46,477 nucleotides of DNA from Spirogloea muscicola (Eukaryota > Streptophyta > Zygnematophyceae > Spirogloeales > Spirogloeaceae), in the NCBI GenBank assembly GCA_009602725.1, contig WELB01000068.1, forward strand, positions 598,451-644,927. Direction: 5' to 3'. This document shows, one piece after another, positions 23,221 through 33,768 of the stretch. The position numbers and the translations under genes are program-made. The notes beneath the pieces were generated by a model, which searched no databases, was not told where the DNA came from, and worked only from the letters and a program-made list of their open reading frames with translations. Each line of letters starts with the position of its first letter. Position 1 is the stretch's first letter.

Positions 23221-23519
23221 GGCCAGCCCAAAAGATTGGACAAGGTCTGAAGGAGCCGGAGCCTCGTCGGGGTGCCTCTTTTTCCTTCGCCCCCCGCCCT
23301 CATTGGAAGAGCCCCTTCCAGTAAGGTCCAGCCATCGACTGCCGAATGCCCCAAACGTAAGCTCTTCAGACGGAAAGACGAAGCTCATCCAATACCCTCT
23401 ACTGGAAGAGTCATTCCTCTTGGTGTGAGGAACGAGCAAAGACGCCTCCAGGAGAGGGCGGGGAGAGGCCAGCCCAGAGCAAAGGATGAACAAAGTTCGA
23501 AGGGGCCAGGGAATGCTAT
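23221..23519. repeat. Mixed short LINE-tail repeats
   Basis: Units with GGCCAGCCCAAAAGATTGGA, GGGAGAGGCCAGCCCAGAGC and GACAAGGTCTGAAGGAGC lie head to tail with short unique pieces. All are variants of the LINE 3' tail in minus orientation. No coding exon is visible. Confidence 0.5.
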
Positions 23520-24180
23520 ATAGCACTTTGGGAATCAAGGAATGGCTCTGAGAGGCCAGCCCAAAAGAGAAGTGGCCCTCCCAAATGGGGTAAGGGCCGG
23601 GAAAGCCAGCCCAAAAGGAGGGTACAAGGATGTACTAGAGCTCGCTGCCGGGGTGGTAGAGAAGAATCTGCGTGTATCAATATTGGGATGCCAAAGTGGC
23701 CAATTACAAGCACATCTGATGACGTACATTACCCATCGCAGATTGACCCGCTCAGCAACCACGGGTCTACACATGAAGTCCACAAATCGATGCCTAAATA
23801 CCAGATGGCAAATTCCAAGCCCTGCTGCCACCATTACAGCTCGCCCAGCTTTCTGGTGCAAAGCATGAGCCTGAGCACGCTGTAAACAGGCCGACACTCA
23901 GACGATGCAAGAACGACAGATATGTAGCTGGCAAGCCCATCTCAGCCGGAAGCACATCTACACGTCGTGCATAGCCTAAACTGGCAATCTCTTCAAGGAG
24001 TGTGGAACCTATGCAGCCAAAGAGATCGACTGCAGCTGGCAGGAGCTGATTGCAGTGGGGGGTAGTCAACATAGTGCTGCAGCTTCTTTGTTCTGCACTA
24101 CCCACTGCGTTGTGGGTCGATGCTGGACCTGGACCTCTGTATGCCTCCAGCATGCCTCCATCATTTGGCCCCTTCAAACC
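23520..24180 (-). mobile_element. LINE family-2 fragment, inverted relative to the 18-kb copy
   Basis: On the minus strand the translation gives MLEAYRGPGPASTH, VGSAEQRSCSTM, CNQLLPAAVDLFGCIGS and SLGYARR, followed by PAEMGLPATYLSFLHR. The 18-kb copy has the same blocks (MEAYQGPASTH, VGSAEQRKLQHY, CDQLLPAAVDIFGCLG, IGYAR). By eye the DNA is roughly 80 percent identical. Frame breaks differ between the copies. The shared non-coding tail follows on the minus strand. Confidence 0.75.
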
Positions 24181-24420
24181 TTTGTCATTCCTTCTTTGGG
24201 CTGGCTTTTCGCGGCCCTTGCCCCCATTGGGAGTGCCACTTCTTTCGACAATTGAGGCTCCTCACTCGTAGCTTCTGAGTGGTCCATCCTTCACCCGTTC
24301 TGCCATAGCGTTTTAGGCTCCTCCGTCACTTGGCCCCTTCGAACCTTTGTCAATTCTTTTCGGGCTGGCTTTTCACAGCCCTTGGCCCCATTGGGAGAGC
24401 CACTTCTTCCATAATGACGA
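24165..24420. repeat. Two adjacent LINE-tail short repeats
   Basis: Two plus-oriented units near 24169-24250 and 24332-24408 each run GGCCCCTTC, ACCTTTGTC, TTC, GGGCTGGCTTTTC, a CAGCCC-type closing arm, then CCATTGGGAG and GCCACTTCTT. They are the reverse complement of the 90-bp unit at 12.24 and 23.13 kb. They end within 200 bases of the RSZ22-like start codon. Confidence 0.7.
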
Positions 24421-24591
24421 GCATCAACCAAGGCCCGCCTCCGTAACGACGACACAACCAAGGCCGGCAATCTCCACCAGGTTGCCGGCGAGAGGAAGGG
24501 GGGGGGCGGGTTGGCAGCAGGGGAAAACCCTAGCCCCCCGGTCCTGCGCCCCCTCGCGCCCACCGCCGTCAGCCGCGCCGCCGCCGCCGCC

Positions 24592-26998
24592 ATGTCGCGT
24601 GTGTACGTCGGCAACCTCGACCCCCGCGCCACAGGCCCGCTCCGCCTCTCCATCCCATCGCCTCCGCAGAGCCCCCCGCCTCTCCCCCGGGCGTTGCCGC
24701 CCGCCTGCACCTGCGCAACCCCCCCTCCCGCCGGCGCTCTTGCTGCTGGCGGCGCTCTTGCCGCTGGCGCCCTGCACTTCGCCCTCACTCCAACCGACAT
24801 CTTGGAAGGAGTCGCCACAAGCTGCGGGACTCGCGCCTCCTGCCTGCGTCCTCGCTCACCATGCATCCTCTCACACTGACCTCTGTGCAGAACGAGAGAT
24901 GGAGGACGAGTTCCGCGTGTATGGAGTCCTCCGCAGGTCAACCTCCCTGTCCCGCGCGCAAGCGTGCAGTGTTGAGCTTGTTTCTCGACCTTGCGAGTTG
25001 CTGCCGTGTAGACGGACGAGTCCTTGGTGACGAGGCTGCCACGTGCTCGGTGAAGCACGGCTCTTCTGCACCTCGGAAGTGCCGCTCCGCAACCTTATCG
25101 GGCCTCTATGTCTCTGGTGCTTACAGCGTCTGGGTCGCACGCAAGCCCCCTGGTTTTGCCTTCATCGAGTTTGAGGATCGCCGCGATGCTGAGGACGCCA
25201 TCAAGGGCAGCAACGGTGACCACAGTCCTGATGCCCCAGCTGCCCTTGATGACGTGCTTTCTTTTCTTTTTCGGGCACCATAACCACAGAAACAGGCAGT
25301 TCAATCTTCTATGGTAGCCATGGGCTGCCAGCCCAGCTTGCCTGCCCAGCTTGCTGCCATAGTCGTGTGATGTACATGTGTAGTAGGACGACCCTGAGTT
25401 TTGAAATCGTGCCTGCTCAACCAAACCGCTCGATGTAATTACAGGTCGTTTTTGCGCATGCATGCACCTGCTGTGCAAGGGCACATTTCTCTTTTATATA
25501 TACGTGGACATGTGCAATTCTGGTGCTTCCGCTTCCACAGGCAAGAATGGCTGGCGAGTTGAAATGTCTCGTGGACCTGGTGGTCCGGGGGGGGGCCGAG
25601 GAGCTGGTCGTGGTGGCGAAGAAATGCGATGCTATGAGTGCGGAGAGCCTGGACACTTTGCCCGTGAGTGCCGCCTGAGGGTGGGTGAAGCTGGCATTGG
25701 TGGCCCAAGGACTCGACCTCGCAGCCGCAGCCGCTCTCCAGCTCGCTACCGCCGCAGTCCCAGCTACGGTCGTGCCAGGTGAGAGATGGTCCTCTGTGCA
25801 CGCCCCTTTCTGACCTGTCTGCTTCAGATCTGTCCGGTGCTTCTGTTTGGGGCCGCTTGTGCTCGGAGGCCACGGTGGCTGCTGGTCAGGATGTCTGGGC
25901 AGATACCACTTTTACCGCTTTTTGTCGAGTACTTGTTTTGAGGCAGACGCAGGGAGGTTCACAAGGGCTCTAGGTCGATCCTCTTGATGTCTGTGCTTGT
26001 TCCACATGGCCCCCGTTGTTCTGATGCACAACTCTCGTTGTGGCTGGCCACGGCGGCTCAATGTATGCCACCCTGTCTCTCCCTCCTCATAAGCTCCGCC
26101 CAGCCCCGTGAGGCGGCCTAGGAGTCCTGGATACGGTGAGGACCGCAATGGTCATTCCAGCCGGCGCCATCGTAGCCCTAGCCCCGTGTATCGTTCTCGA
26201 CACCGCAGCCCTGACCGCAGGAGCCCTCGGCAGAGCAGGAGCAGGAGTTATGACAGGTACGGTTGATGGCCTAAGATGTCCTTCCCTTCTACATTGGCAG
26301 TGGGGTCGTCAGAAGATGCAGGTGCCCGTGGCAGGTGCACAGGTGGTCTCTTGGACAGCAGCATCCTTACAGATGGTTCCACCCACCTGGCAAGCTAAGC
26401 TGGCCTCCCACGTATGACTGAGAGAAGCTCCATAGGCTTTTGATGTCCACTGACAATATTACAACAATGTCGTCTTCTGATAGCAGCCCTCCCCGTCGAG
26501 CGGACTACTCGCCGAAGCGTCGAAGCAGGTCGCCACCTCCTCGCCGCCGCAGCGTGAGCCGGTCGCCACCACCTCGTCGTGACCGATCTCCAGCAGCCAA
26601 TGGGTGAGATGTACAGCCTTGCAGTGGGTGTGGGGCAGACAAAGGGCACTGGTTGGCAAGCGTGCGCGGAATGCCAATTGAGACTAAGGCTGTCACAAGT
26701 ACCGTGGCGGATTATTTGAAGCACGGTCAGATGGAAGCTTGCGCGCCTCGCAGAATGCCTCCTACTGTTGTCACACTTGTACTAACGCAGTTCGACCGGT
26801 TCTCCTGTCTGTGGGTCTTGTGATCTGTGGCATTCAGTCTATGATCTGATATTGTATGTCCCCAGTTGATCCAGTTGAGTAGCTTCCCGGTTTCTATGGC
26901 CTCTCAGGCCAGCTCACATGCCTCGTCCTGCTCCTTGCAGAACCCCTCCTCCAAGGCGTCGCAGTCGCACACGCAGCCGCAGCCGCAGTCGGAGCTGA
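24592..26998 (+). CDS. RSZ22: RSZ22/9G8-type SR splicing factor
   Basis: This SR protein binds pre-mRNA and guides splice-site choice in the nucleus. Exons 24592-24634, 24891-24936, 25127-25215, 25541-25778, 26104-26256, 26484-26603 and 26941-26998 join exactly in frame to 248 residues. An RRM spans residues 1 to about 70: [19 protein letters not shown] with RNP2 VYVGNL, and RNP1-like GFAFIEF. A Gly-rich linker follows, then a CCHC zinc knuckle C90-x2-C93-x4-H98-x4-C103 ([15 protein letters not shown]), then an RS tail rich in [19 protein letters not shown] and final SRSRSRS. One zinc knuckle makes it the RSZ rather than RS2Z type. Intron 1 starts GC (ACAG then GCCCGC), which is needed to keep the RRM in frame. 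Stop is TGA. Confidence 0.95.
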
Positions 26999-28939
26999 AG
27001 CTAGACTACAAATCACTTGCAGTCTGACGATTGTTGTGCCAGATGGAGCTTTGCTTGAGACAGAATCAATGATGCTGGCAGCAACAAAGCATGGGTATCC
27101 AAAATGAGTTGAAGACTTGAAGAGAGTAACCACGACTGGGGAGTTTACAGGGCATGGATCTTCACTGTGATCACACCCGAGCTGCTCGAGCTGCAGCACC
27201 TTCCTCAAGTAGTAATGATGCTGCTGGCAAGTCACCTCCTAGGTTCCAGAGCACCATGTTGGCACTGGCCCTATGGACCTTTTGGTACTGCAGGATGAGT
27301 TCTCTCCCTAGATAGAGGTCTTGATATCTTGCCCCTCGACTTAGTTGTGAACTTGCATGTAGACAGCCTTTTGATGTGCCATCAAGTCTCTTTCTGGTCG
27401 TAAGGGGTTGACGTCCTAAAGTGACAATGTGTCCTACTGCTTGCCAAGCCAGGCTGTGCTCTTTACTTACTGGTCGGCTTTGGCACCTGTGTTTGCTGGA
27501 AGGTTGTCGATCTCCCGGCTCTTCTCTGCACTTCTGCCCTCCCTTCAGCCTCTATGTTACTCCCCTTTGACGGCTCTGCTTCGACGCACCCTGCACCCTG
27601 CCTGGCTGTCTTCCTCCATAGCACCGTCCGCTGCTCAGCACTGCACTGCACTGCACGGCACGGCACTGCACGGCATCTGCTCTCACCCTGCGTCACCTGG
27701 TATTGATATTGGTTTCACGAGGAGCTTGTGGTTGTCATATTGATCCTAAGCTTGCAGACTGGCTGCTTAACATGACTGATTGTTGCAGGTCTTGGCTATG
27801 TCTGCTAGTGGAGCTCGTCTGACAGGAAGAGCAGAAAGGTTGCACTTGCTTGATTGCTGAAGTGAATTTGCAGAAAGTAAGAACCTGCTCTGCACGAGCA
27901 TGTGTACTTCTTGTCAATGTGACATGCTGCCATTACGTTGTCCTGAGATGATATTGTCATGAGCAGATAATGTGGAATCGGATGCATATCAGATTTCCAG
28001 GCTGGTTCACGTGCGAATCGGCGCCTCTTTTGAAGTTGCACTTCACTTGTCAGTGTGAAATATCTAGCCAGAAGAATGGGCTTGAGTTGAGATGGTCAAA
28101 GATTGCGAGGATGAATGGGGCTCAGAATGACTGTTGGTAGTCAATAACAGATGAGAACATCATGTGCAGATGCAAATGGTATGTGCAGATTGTACACTAC
28201 ATGGAGACAAGCAGGGTGATTACAAAGATTATAGAAGTATCTGTTGCTGTTGAAGGCTTGTTAGGGCTCAAGGTTATCTGGAAGCACAACGATTTGATGC
28301 CCGAACACCCGGATTAATCATCGTGAGGGCTCTATGTCTGAAACCCATAACATGTCACAGCTGATTAAATTGGTGCTTTGTGCTTTTACTGAGGGCTCTA
28401 TGTCTGATACTCAAATCATGTCACAGCTGATTGAGTTGGTGCTTTGTCCTTTTAGTTAAGCACTAACTTCGACAGCGCATTGGGAAGCTGAGATTCGCCC
28501 AGTGGATTTTGGCACTGGTTGTTGGGGCTTGACTGCAAGCGTCTAGCTTTTGTCTCCTGCCATGTACATACCCGTCTCCTGGCTTAGTGGACCTTTTGAT
28601 TTTTGCAATTTTGGGGGATTGAGAGATGATAGTCAACTTGTGGTAAACGTAAATGCAGTCCAATATCTTGCTTGGGAAGTGCAGTCTTAGGGTCACAGCT
28701 GCCGTTGCTATGTTGCCGTCGCAGGGCATTGCCAAAAGGGTGCTTGCCTGGCTGGTAGCCAGCCCAGCCGCCATGTACCCTCACCCTGACAGGTCTCCAT
28801 TGAATGTGACACAATGCGGTGCATGGCCAGGCAATCTCGTTCGTGCACGTGCGTCCTTGCCTGGATTAACATCTACTGGACATTGCTGGTACTCCGCTTA
28901 TGCTTGCGTGGCTCAACTGCCACTTGCGTGGTCGTGAGG
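26999..28939. other. Spacer between RSZ22 and the large LINE
   Basis: This holds the RSZ22 3' UTR. A TGCAC-type simple repeat sits near 27640-27680 and a 66-bp tandem duplication at 28324-28456. I recognise no exon on either strand. Confidence 0.5.
28324..28456. repeat. Tandem duplication, 66-bp period
   Basis: TGAGGGCTCTATGTCTGA begins at 28324 and at 28390. Both copies continue with ATGTCACAGCTGATT and TTGGTGCTTTGT. A handful of substitutions separate them. Confidence 0.9.
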
Positions 28940-30943
28940 GTGGTTCGGTACAGTGTAGCCGGACTGTGTGCACTTCCTTGCCTCATGCATGACTGGTGTA
29001 CTGGCTCGTCTTGGCCTCCCTTTCACGGCATGCTGCGGCCCGCGCGCCTTCTCTCTCCTTGGCGGCACTGTAACAGTAGTGCCTATGCCCGGCTTTCCCC
29101 CACCACGCGCTAGGTCGCGGCCGCCGCCGCCGCCGCCCCTCCAACCCCCCGGACCACTGCCGGCGTCGCCGCCGGCGGCGCCCGCCATGGGGTCCGCGGC
29201 GACCGGGCCAGCCGCCTTCGCCGCCGTCGCCAGCGCCGCTCTGCTCCCCGCCGCCCCACCCGCGCGCCCTCGGCGCCGCCCGCGGAGCCGCAGTCCCGAG
29301 TACCCCCCGTCCAAGGTCGCTTGGGCGCAGCGGCTCCTCCTCCGCGCCGCCCTCGACGCCGTCACCACGCCACCTCCGCCGCAGCCCCCCCCGCCTTTCC
29401 CCCTCCCCTCGCCATCGCCCCCATCAGCGCCCCCCCCATCTCTTCCGCCGCCGTCACCCCCGCCTGCGGAGCTCGCACGCGTGCTGTGCCCAACTTGTCC
29501 GCGGGATTTCGCATCTCGCCGCAGTGTCTCATTGCACCGGAAATACTGCAAGGGGCATGCCAGCCCCACCGGCACGCCGCCCGCAGCGGCCGTCGCGGCT
29601 TGCAGCCCCATCGCCCCGGCCCTGGCATCTACTCAGGCGGAGCATACCACGGAGCACACCACGGACGCCATCACTCTATCGCCTCCCGCCCGAGAGAAGC
29701 GTCGGGCGCCTGCGTTATCGCCTCCACCCCTGAGATGCGAGGGGACCCACGAGGTGACCACGCTCCTCCATCCTCAGGGTACCATGCCCCATGTGCTCGG
29801 CCCTGACGTCCCTGAGTGTGCTTCTCCGGCGACAGAGGTGCCTCAGCCGCCACCACCCGCCGAGCCGTCGCCACCACTGCCGCCGGCGTCCCCACCGCCC
29901 CCATCTCCCCCAACGCCGCCTTCCCAACCATCCGCCATCCCGCCTCTCGAACCGCCCAGCCTTCCGCAGTCGGCGCCATCGACGCCGCCCCCGTCACCGC
30001 CGCCTCCAACCCCGCCGAGCGAGCCGGCTTCAACGCCGTCGCCTCCCCCCCTCCCTCGCCCGAACCACTGCTGTGCCAGCACTGCCAGAGGACCTTCACC
30101 TCGCGGTCCGGCCGGGCCAACCACGAGCGAGCCTGCACGTGCAGTAACAACCGTGCGGCACAGGCCCGGAGCGCAGCGGCAGCGGGTGGTCGTCGGGGCA
30201 GACCAGGCAGGCCTCCCGCGCCGTCCCCGCCCACGCCCCATCAGTGGCAGTGGCTGGCTGGCCTCGACCTGGCCGCAGTCCACCGCCAGGCAGCTCTGCC
30301 GCTCCTCCGCCACGTTCCGCGCTGGGTGCGCTCGCACCTCCGCTGCGCGCTCCGCCAGGCAGCGGATCGTCGCGGACCACCGGGACGAGGCGGCGTGGAA
30401 GTTATTTCTCCTCTTCCCTCGGCTGCTGCTCGGGCGTGCCTCTCCCAACAGCAGCAAGCAGGGCCAGCAGCCCCTGCTGGAGCGCGTCCAGTTGTTCGAG
30501 AGCGGGCACTGGGAGGAGCTTCTGGCGCGTCATGACGCCGCCGTGGCAGCCTCTGCGTGCTATCGTGGTGGCACAGGGGCAGCGCCCGACAGGGCCGCCA
30601 GCGTCCGCCGGGCACTTCGCTTCGGCCACGCGGGTAAGCAGGGCTGTGCAGGCCCTCGACGATGCGATGCTGGCGCCGACCAATGCGGCGACTCGGGCGG
30701 CCCTGGACTCCCTGCACCCCCCGGCGAGCTCCCCCTTGCCACCGTGGTTGGCCGCCTTCGCACCGCCAGAGGAGGTGGTCTTGGATGCCAACGCCCTCAA
30801 AAAGGCTCTGCAGACCAGCCGTCGCGCAGCCGCCGGCGGCCCCTCCCGCATGCTTACTGAGCCCCTGCGGGAGATCTTCCTCGAGGGAGAGGCTGCGGAC
30901 TTCAACACGCTGATGCAGATCTGCCAGCATCTGGCCCAGGACA

Positions 30944-31885
30944 ATGTCCGGCCAGCATCGTGGCGTACTGTGCACCAGCACGCTGCTCGCCCCCGACAAG
31001 CCGAGCGGGGGAGTCAGGCCCATTGCCATTAGGGAGGTCCTCTACCGCCTGGTGAGCCGCGTTCTCTGGCAGCAGCATGCGGGGCCGGCGCAGGTGCACC
31101 TTGCGCCACATCAATACGGTGCGGGGCTGGGGAGTGGGGGCGAGGCCGTGGTTTACGGGGTCCGTGCAACCTTGGACCAACACCCGGGGTGGCTGGTACT
31201 GGCCGTCGACGTTAAAAATGCCATGGAGCGCGCCTGCATTGCGGAGGAGCTCCGGGCCACCTTCCCCTCCCTGGTACCCCTTTTCCGCTTGGGTTACGGT
31301 CAGCCCAGCGACCTCCTCTGGAGGACAGGGGGTAACCAAGTGGAGGTCCTGCAGTCCCAAGCGGGCACGCGGCAAGGGGACCCCCTCGCCGGCTTCTTCT
31401 TTGCGCTCGCTCACCACCAGGCTCTGCAGGCTACCGCGGCGGCACATCCAGGGGTCCTACTGCCCACCTTCGCTGACGACACCACCATGGTCGGCCCTCC
31501 GGAAGACGTGGCGGCGGCCTTCGTCACCTTCGAGCGGCAGCTGGCCACCCTCGGCCTGTCCACCCGGGCGTCGAAGTGCGCGGCTTGGTCCCCCTGCGGC
31601 CTCCCATCCACCCTGGCGCTGCCCCCCGGATGCCTGACTCCTGCAGACGGATTCACCCTCCTGGGGGCCCCCATTGGTGGGCCGTCCTTCGTGGAGGGGC
31701 AGCTGCGAGCCCGCCTCGAGGAGCACCTCCAGCCTGCGGCCCGGCTCCCCAAGCTGCAGGATATGCAGCTGGCTCTGGCCATGTTGACCAAGGCCATTGC
31801 GCAGAGACCCCAGTATCTGGCGCGGGCCACCCCGCCGTCACCAGGGCGCTGGCGGCGTACGCGGGTTTCAACGCAGGCATGGTGA
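30944..31885 (+). pseudogene. Reverse transcriptase segment of the LINE
   Basis: This is the longest uninterrupted piece of the element's polymerase. Motifs in order are PSGGVRPIAIREVLYR (RT block 2), LVLAVDVKNAMER (block A with its aspartate), SQAGTRQGDPLAGFFFALAH (block B) and LPTFADDTTMV (block C, the FADD catalytic pair). It opens without a natural start and leaves the true frame near 31.8 kb, where coding continues in another frame (LAAYAGFNAGMVTSVAALVR). It is part of the transposon, not a host gene. Confidence 0.85.
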
Positions 31886-32965
31886 CGAGCGTGGCGGCCC
31901 TGGTCCGCCACCAGGGCTTCCCCCAGTCGCCTGCCGCTCTTCATCAGGCGACGCTACCCCTCAGTTACGGCGGTCTCGGCTTGCGCCCGCTCGTCCGTTC
32001 CTGCCAGGCGGCGTACCTCGGCAGCTGGGCGCAGACAGCCGCCTCCGTGGCCCAGCGCTTCTTGGTCCACGGCCGGCGTGCGCTGGAGTAGGCGGTGGGG
32101 GAGGGAGAAACGGGTGTGCTGCCCTTCCAGGCGTCACTACGCACCGCCCACCAGGAGCTGCTCGCGGCGCACCCGGACCTGGCGGGCCAGGCGGTCTCCT
32201 TTGCGCACCTCGCGCACACCGCCGACCTGCGCGTCCAAGCGCGCTTCGCAGCCTCGATGGACAAGGCCGCCTTCACCACCGCCTTGCTGCAGCTCCTGGA
32301 GGCCGACCTGCGCGGGCGCGCGAGACTCCACTCAGCCTCTTCCTAGGAGGCAGCGGCGTGGCTCCAGGCCCTCCCCCTCAACGACGCCCTCACTCTCCAG
32401 GACGAGGTATTTCGCAGTGCCGTCCACCGGCTCCTGGGCCTGCCGCCGCCATGCCTCCAGGGTGTGCGTCAGTGCGAATGTGGCGAGCGAGGGGCCGAGC
32501 CTGGGGAGCTGGCCGCTCATGTTCTGCGCTGTTCCCACGGCGGACAGCGGACAGCGGCCCACGACCGCCTCCGGGATGCGATGCATGGCATGCTGGTGGA
32601 GGCTGGCTTCTCGGTGGCAGCGGAGAACTCCGCCGTCATGCCGCTCCAGCAAAGGGCCGACGGTCTCCACGCACGTCGCGTAGACCTTGTGGCCACCCCA
32701 CAAGCCGGCGGGCCACGTCTTATCCTGGACGTGGTGACCACAAACGCATACGACCGCTCACACCTAGCCAAATGTGCCATTAAGGCTGGGTATGCGGTCG
32801 CCTGCGCCGCTCGAGCTAAGGAGCTCAAATATGCTGATCATCCGAGGGAAGACGAGTTCTTCCCGCTGGCTATCGACACGCATGGGGCGTTGGGCGCTCG
32901 GTGGCTCGAGCTGCTCAACCAGCTCGCCCGCCACGCCATTCTGCCGCTTCCATGGGGAGCCAGTG
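31797..32965 (+). pseudogene. RT thumb to restriction-like endonuclease segment of the LINE, two TAG stops
   Basis: One reading frame runs from the region after the RT to the endonuclease, broken only by TAG at 32089-32091 and 32344-32346. The residues around each break (RRALE-stop-AVGEGE and SASS-stop-EAAAW) suggest Gln codons changed by a single C to T. Downstream the frame carries the CCHC knuckle and the PD-(D/E)XK core with D in RRVDLVA and D in LILDVVTTN, then AIKAGYAV and FPLAIDTHG. The last ~60 residues lie in a different frame after about 32960. Confidence 0.8.
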
Positions 32966-33384
32966 GACTTCCCTGCAGCCGGGTCGCTAGCGCAGGTGTA
33001 CTGGATGCGCTTGGCCGTCTCGCTGCAGAGGTCTATGGCCCGCGCGCAGCACCTGCGTGCCGGCAGAGCCCTCGCTGCTGCCTCTGGCTATGGCCAGGGG
33101 ACCCACTTCCAGGAGCCTAGCTTCGCTGACCTGAGGCTGCTTTGCAGGGGTTACTGAGTAATACATAGCTGCTTTGTTTCTTGTTGTGCTTGTTTTTCTT
33201 AGCGCTTCCTCTGGCCCCGTTCTCATACTTTGTTCCTTCTTTTTTGGGCTCGCTTTTCCAGCCCCTGTCCTCAATGGGCGAGCCCTTTCTTCTGATTTGG
33301 CTCTTTCTTTCTTTCGCGCTCTAAGTCAGGCTTGAGGCTTCTGTGGCGGCGCTCCTCCGGCTCCCCGAGTTAGCTTGTCGGCTT

Positions 33385-33705
33385 TGCATGTGCTCACCTG
33401 TGGGTACCAATGTCACCCTGTCACCTTAGGCACCTTAGCATAGAGCTCCGTTTTATGTAGCCTTGTTCATCCTGCACTAGATTCTGCCTGAGCAATGTAC
33501 TGGCGTGCATGGGCCTCCCTTTGAGTTCATGCGCTCCGCGCGCCTGTCTCTCTTCCAAGACACTCGTGGGTACTGAGCTTCCCTCTGCTTCGTCAACGTG
33601 TTTTGCAGTGTTTTGTAGTGTAGTCCTTTTTCCGGCTCCTCTTTCTCTGGCTTTGGACGCTGTCCATGCCAGCCCCTCTTCTCTATGGGCGCGCACTTCT
33701 CTGTA
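33385..33705 (+). mobile_element. Internally deleted LINE derivative: 5' leader joined to 3' tail
   Basis: The first part (33385-33550) matches the 5' leader of the large LINE: TGGGCCTCCCTTTGAGTTCA, then TGCGCTCCGCGCGCCTGTCT. It also shares GTGCTCACCTGTGGGTAC with the unit at 37.2 kb. After only about 60 bases comes tail-like sequence, GGCTTTGG, CCATGCCAGCCCCT and CTCTATGGGCGCGCAC, matching the element's 3' UTR. No zinc finger, RT or endonuclease sequence lies between. Confidence 0.6.
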
Positions 33706-33768
33706 GCCAGTTGATGCCCCGTTACCAGGACTTCCGTAAGGCTCGGCTTGGTCCTCCCTTCCACGTTC

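Larger units (their letters stand above)
28940..33300 (+). mobile_element. Near full-length non-LTR retrotransposon (LINE family 1), RT plus restriction-like endonuclease
   Basis: Parts appear in the order typical of early-branching LINEs with a restriction-like endonuclease (R2, NeSL and CRE type). A GC-rich 5' leader is followed by a Pro-rich N-terminus, two zinc fingers of identical C-x2-C-x12-H-x3-C spacing (about 29490-29555 and 30070-30140), and the reverse transcriptase (30.9-31.6 kb) with KPSGGVRPIAI, AGTRQGDPLAGFF and the catalytic FADD. A C-x-C-x12-H-x3-C knuckle (about 32475-32535) precedes the endonuclease core RRVDLVATPQAGGPRLILDV. It ends LRLLCRGY near 33157, then has a 3' UTR with the GGGCTCGCTTTTCCAGCCCC hairpin. 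At least five frame changes (near 30.08, 30.35, 30.63, 30.97, 31.8 and 32.96 kb) and two in-frame TAGs (32089, 32344) make this copy dead. Confidence 0.9.

Noticed and set aside
32080-32350. TAG reassigned to an amino acid in this nuclear genome
   Set aside because: TAG is the normal terminator of the FetB-like and TRAPPC12-like genes here, so the two TAGs in the LINE are better read as mutations.
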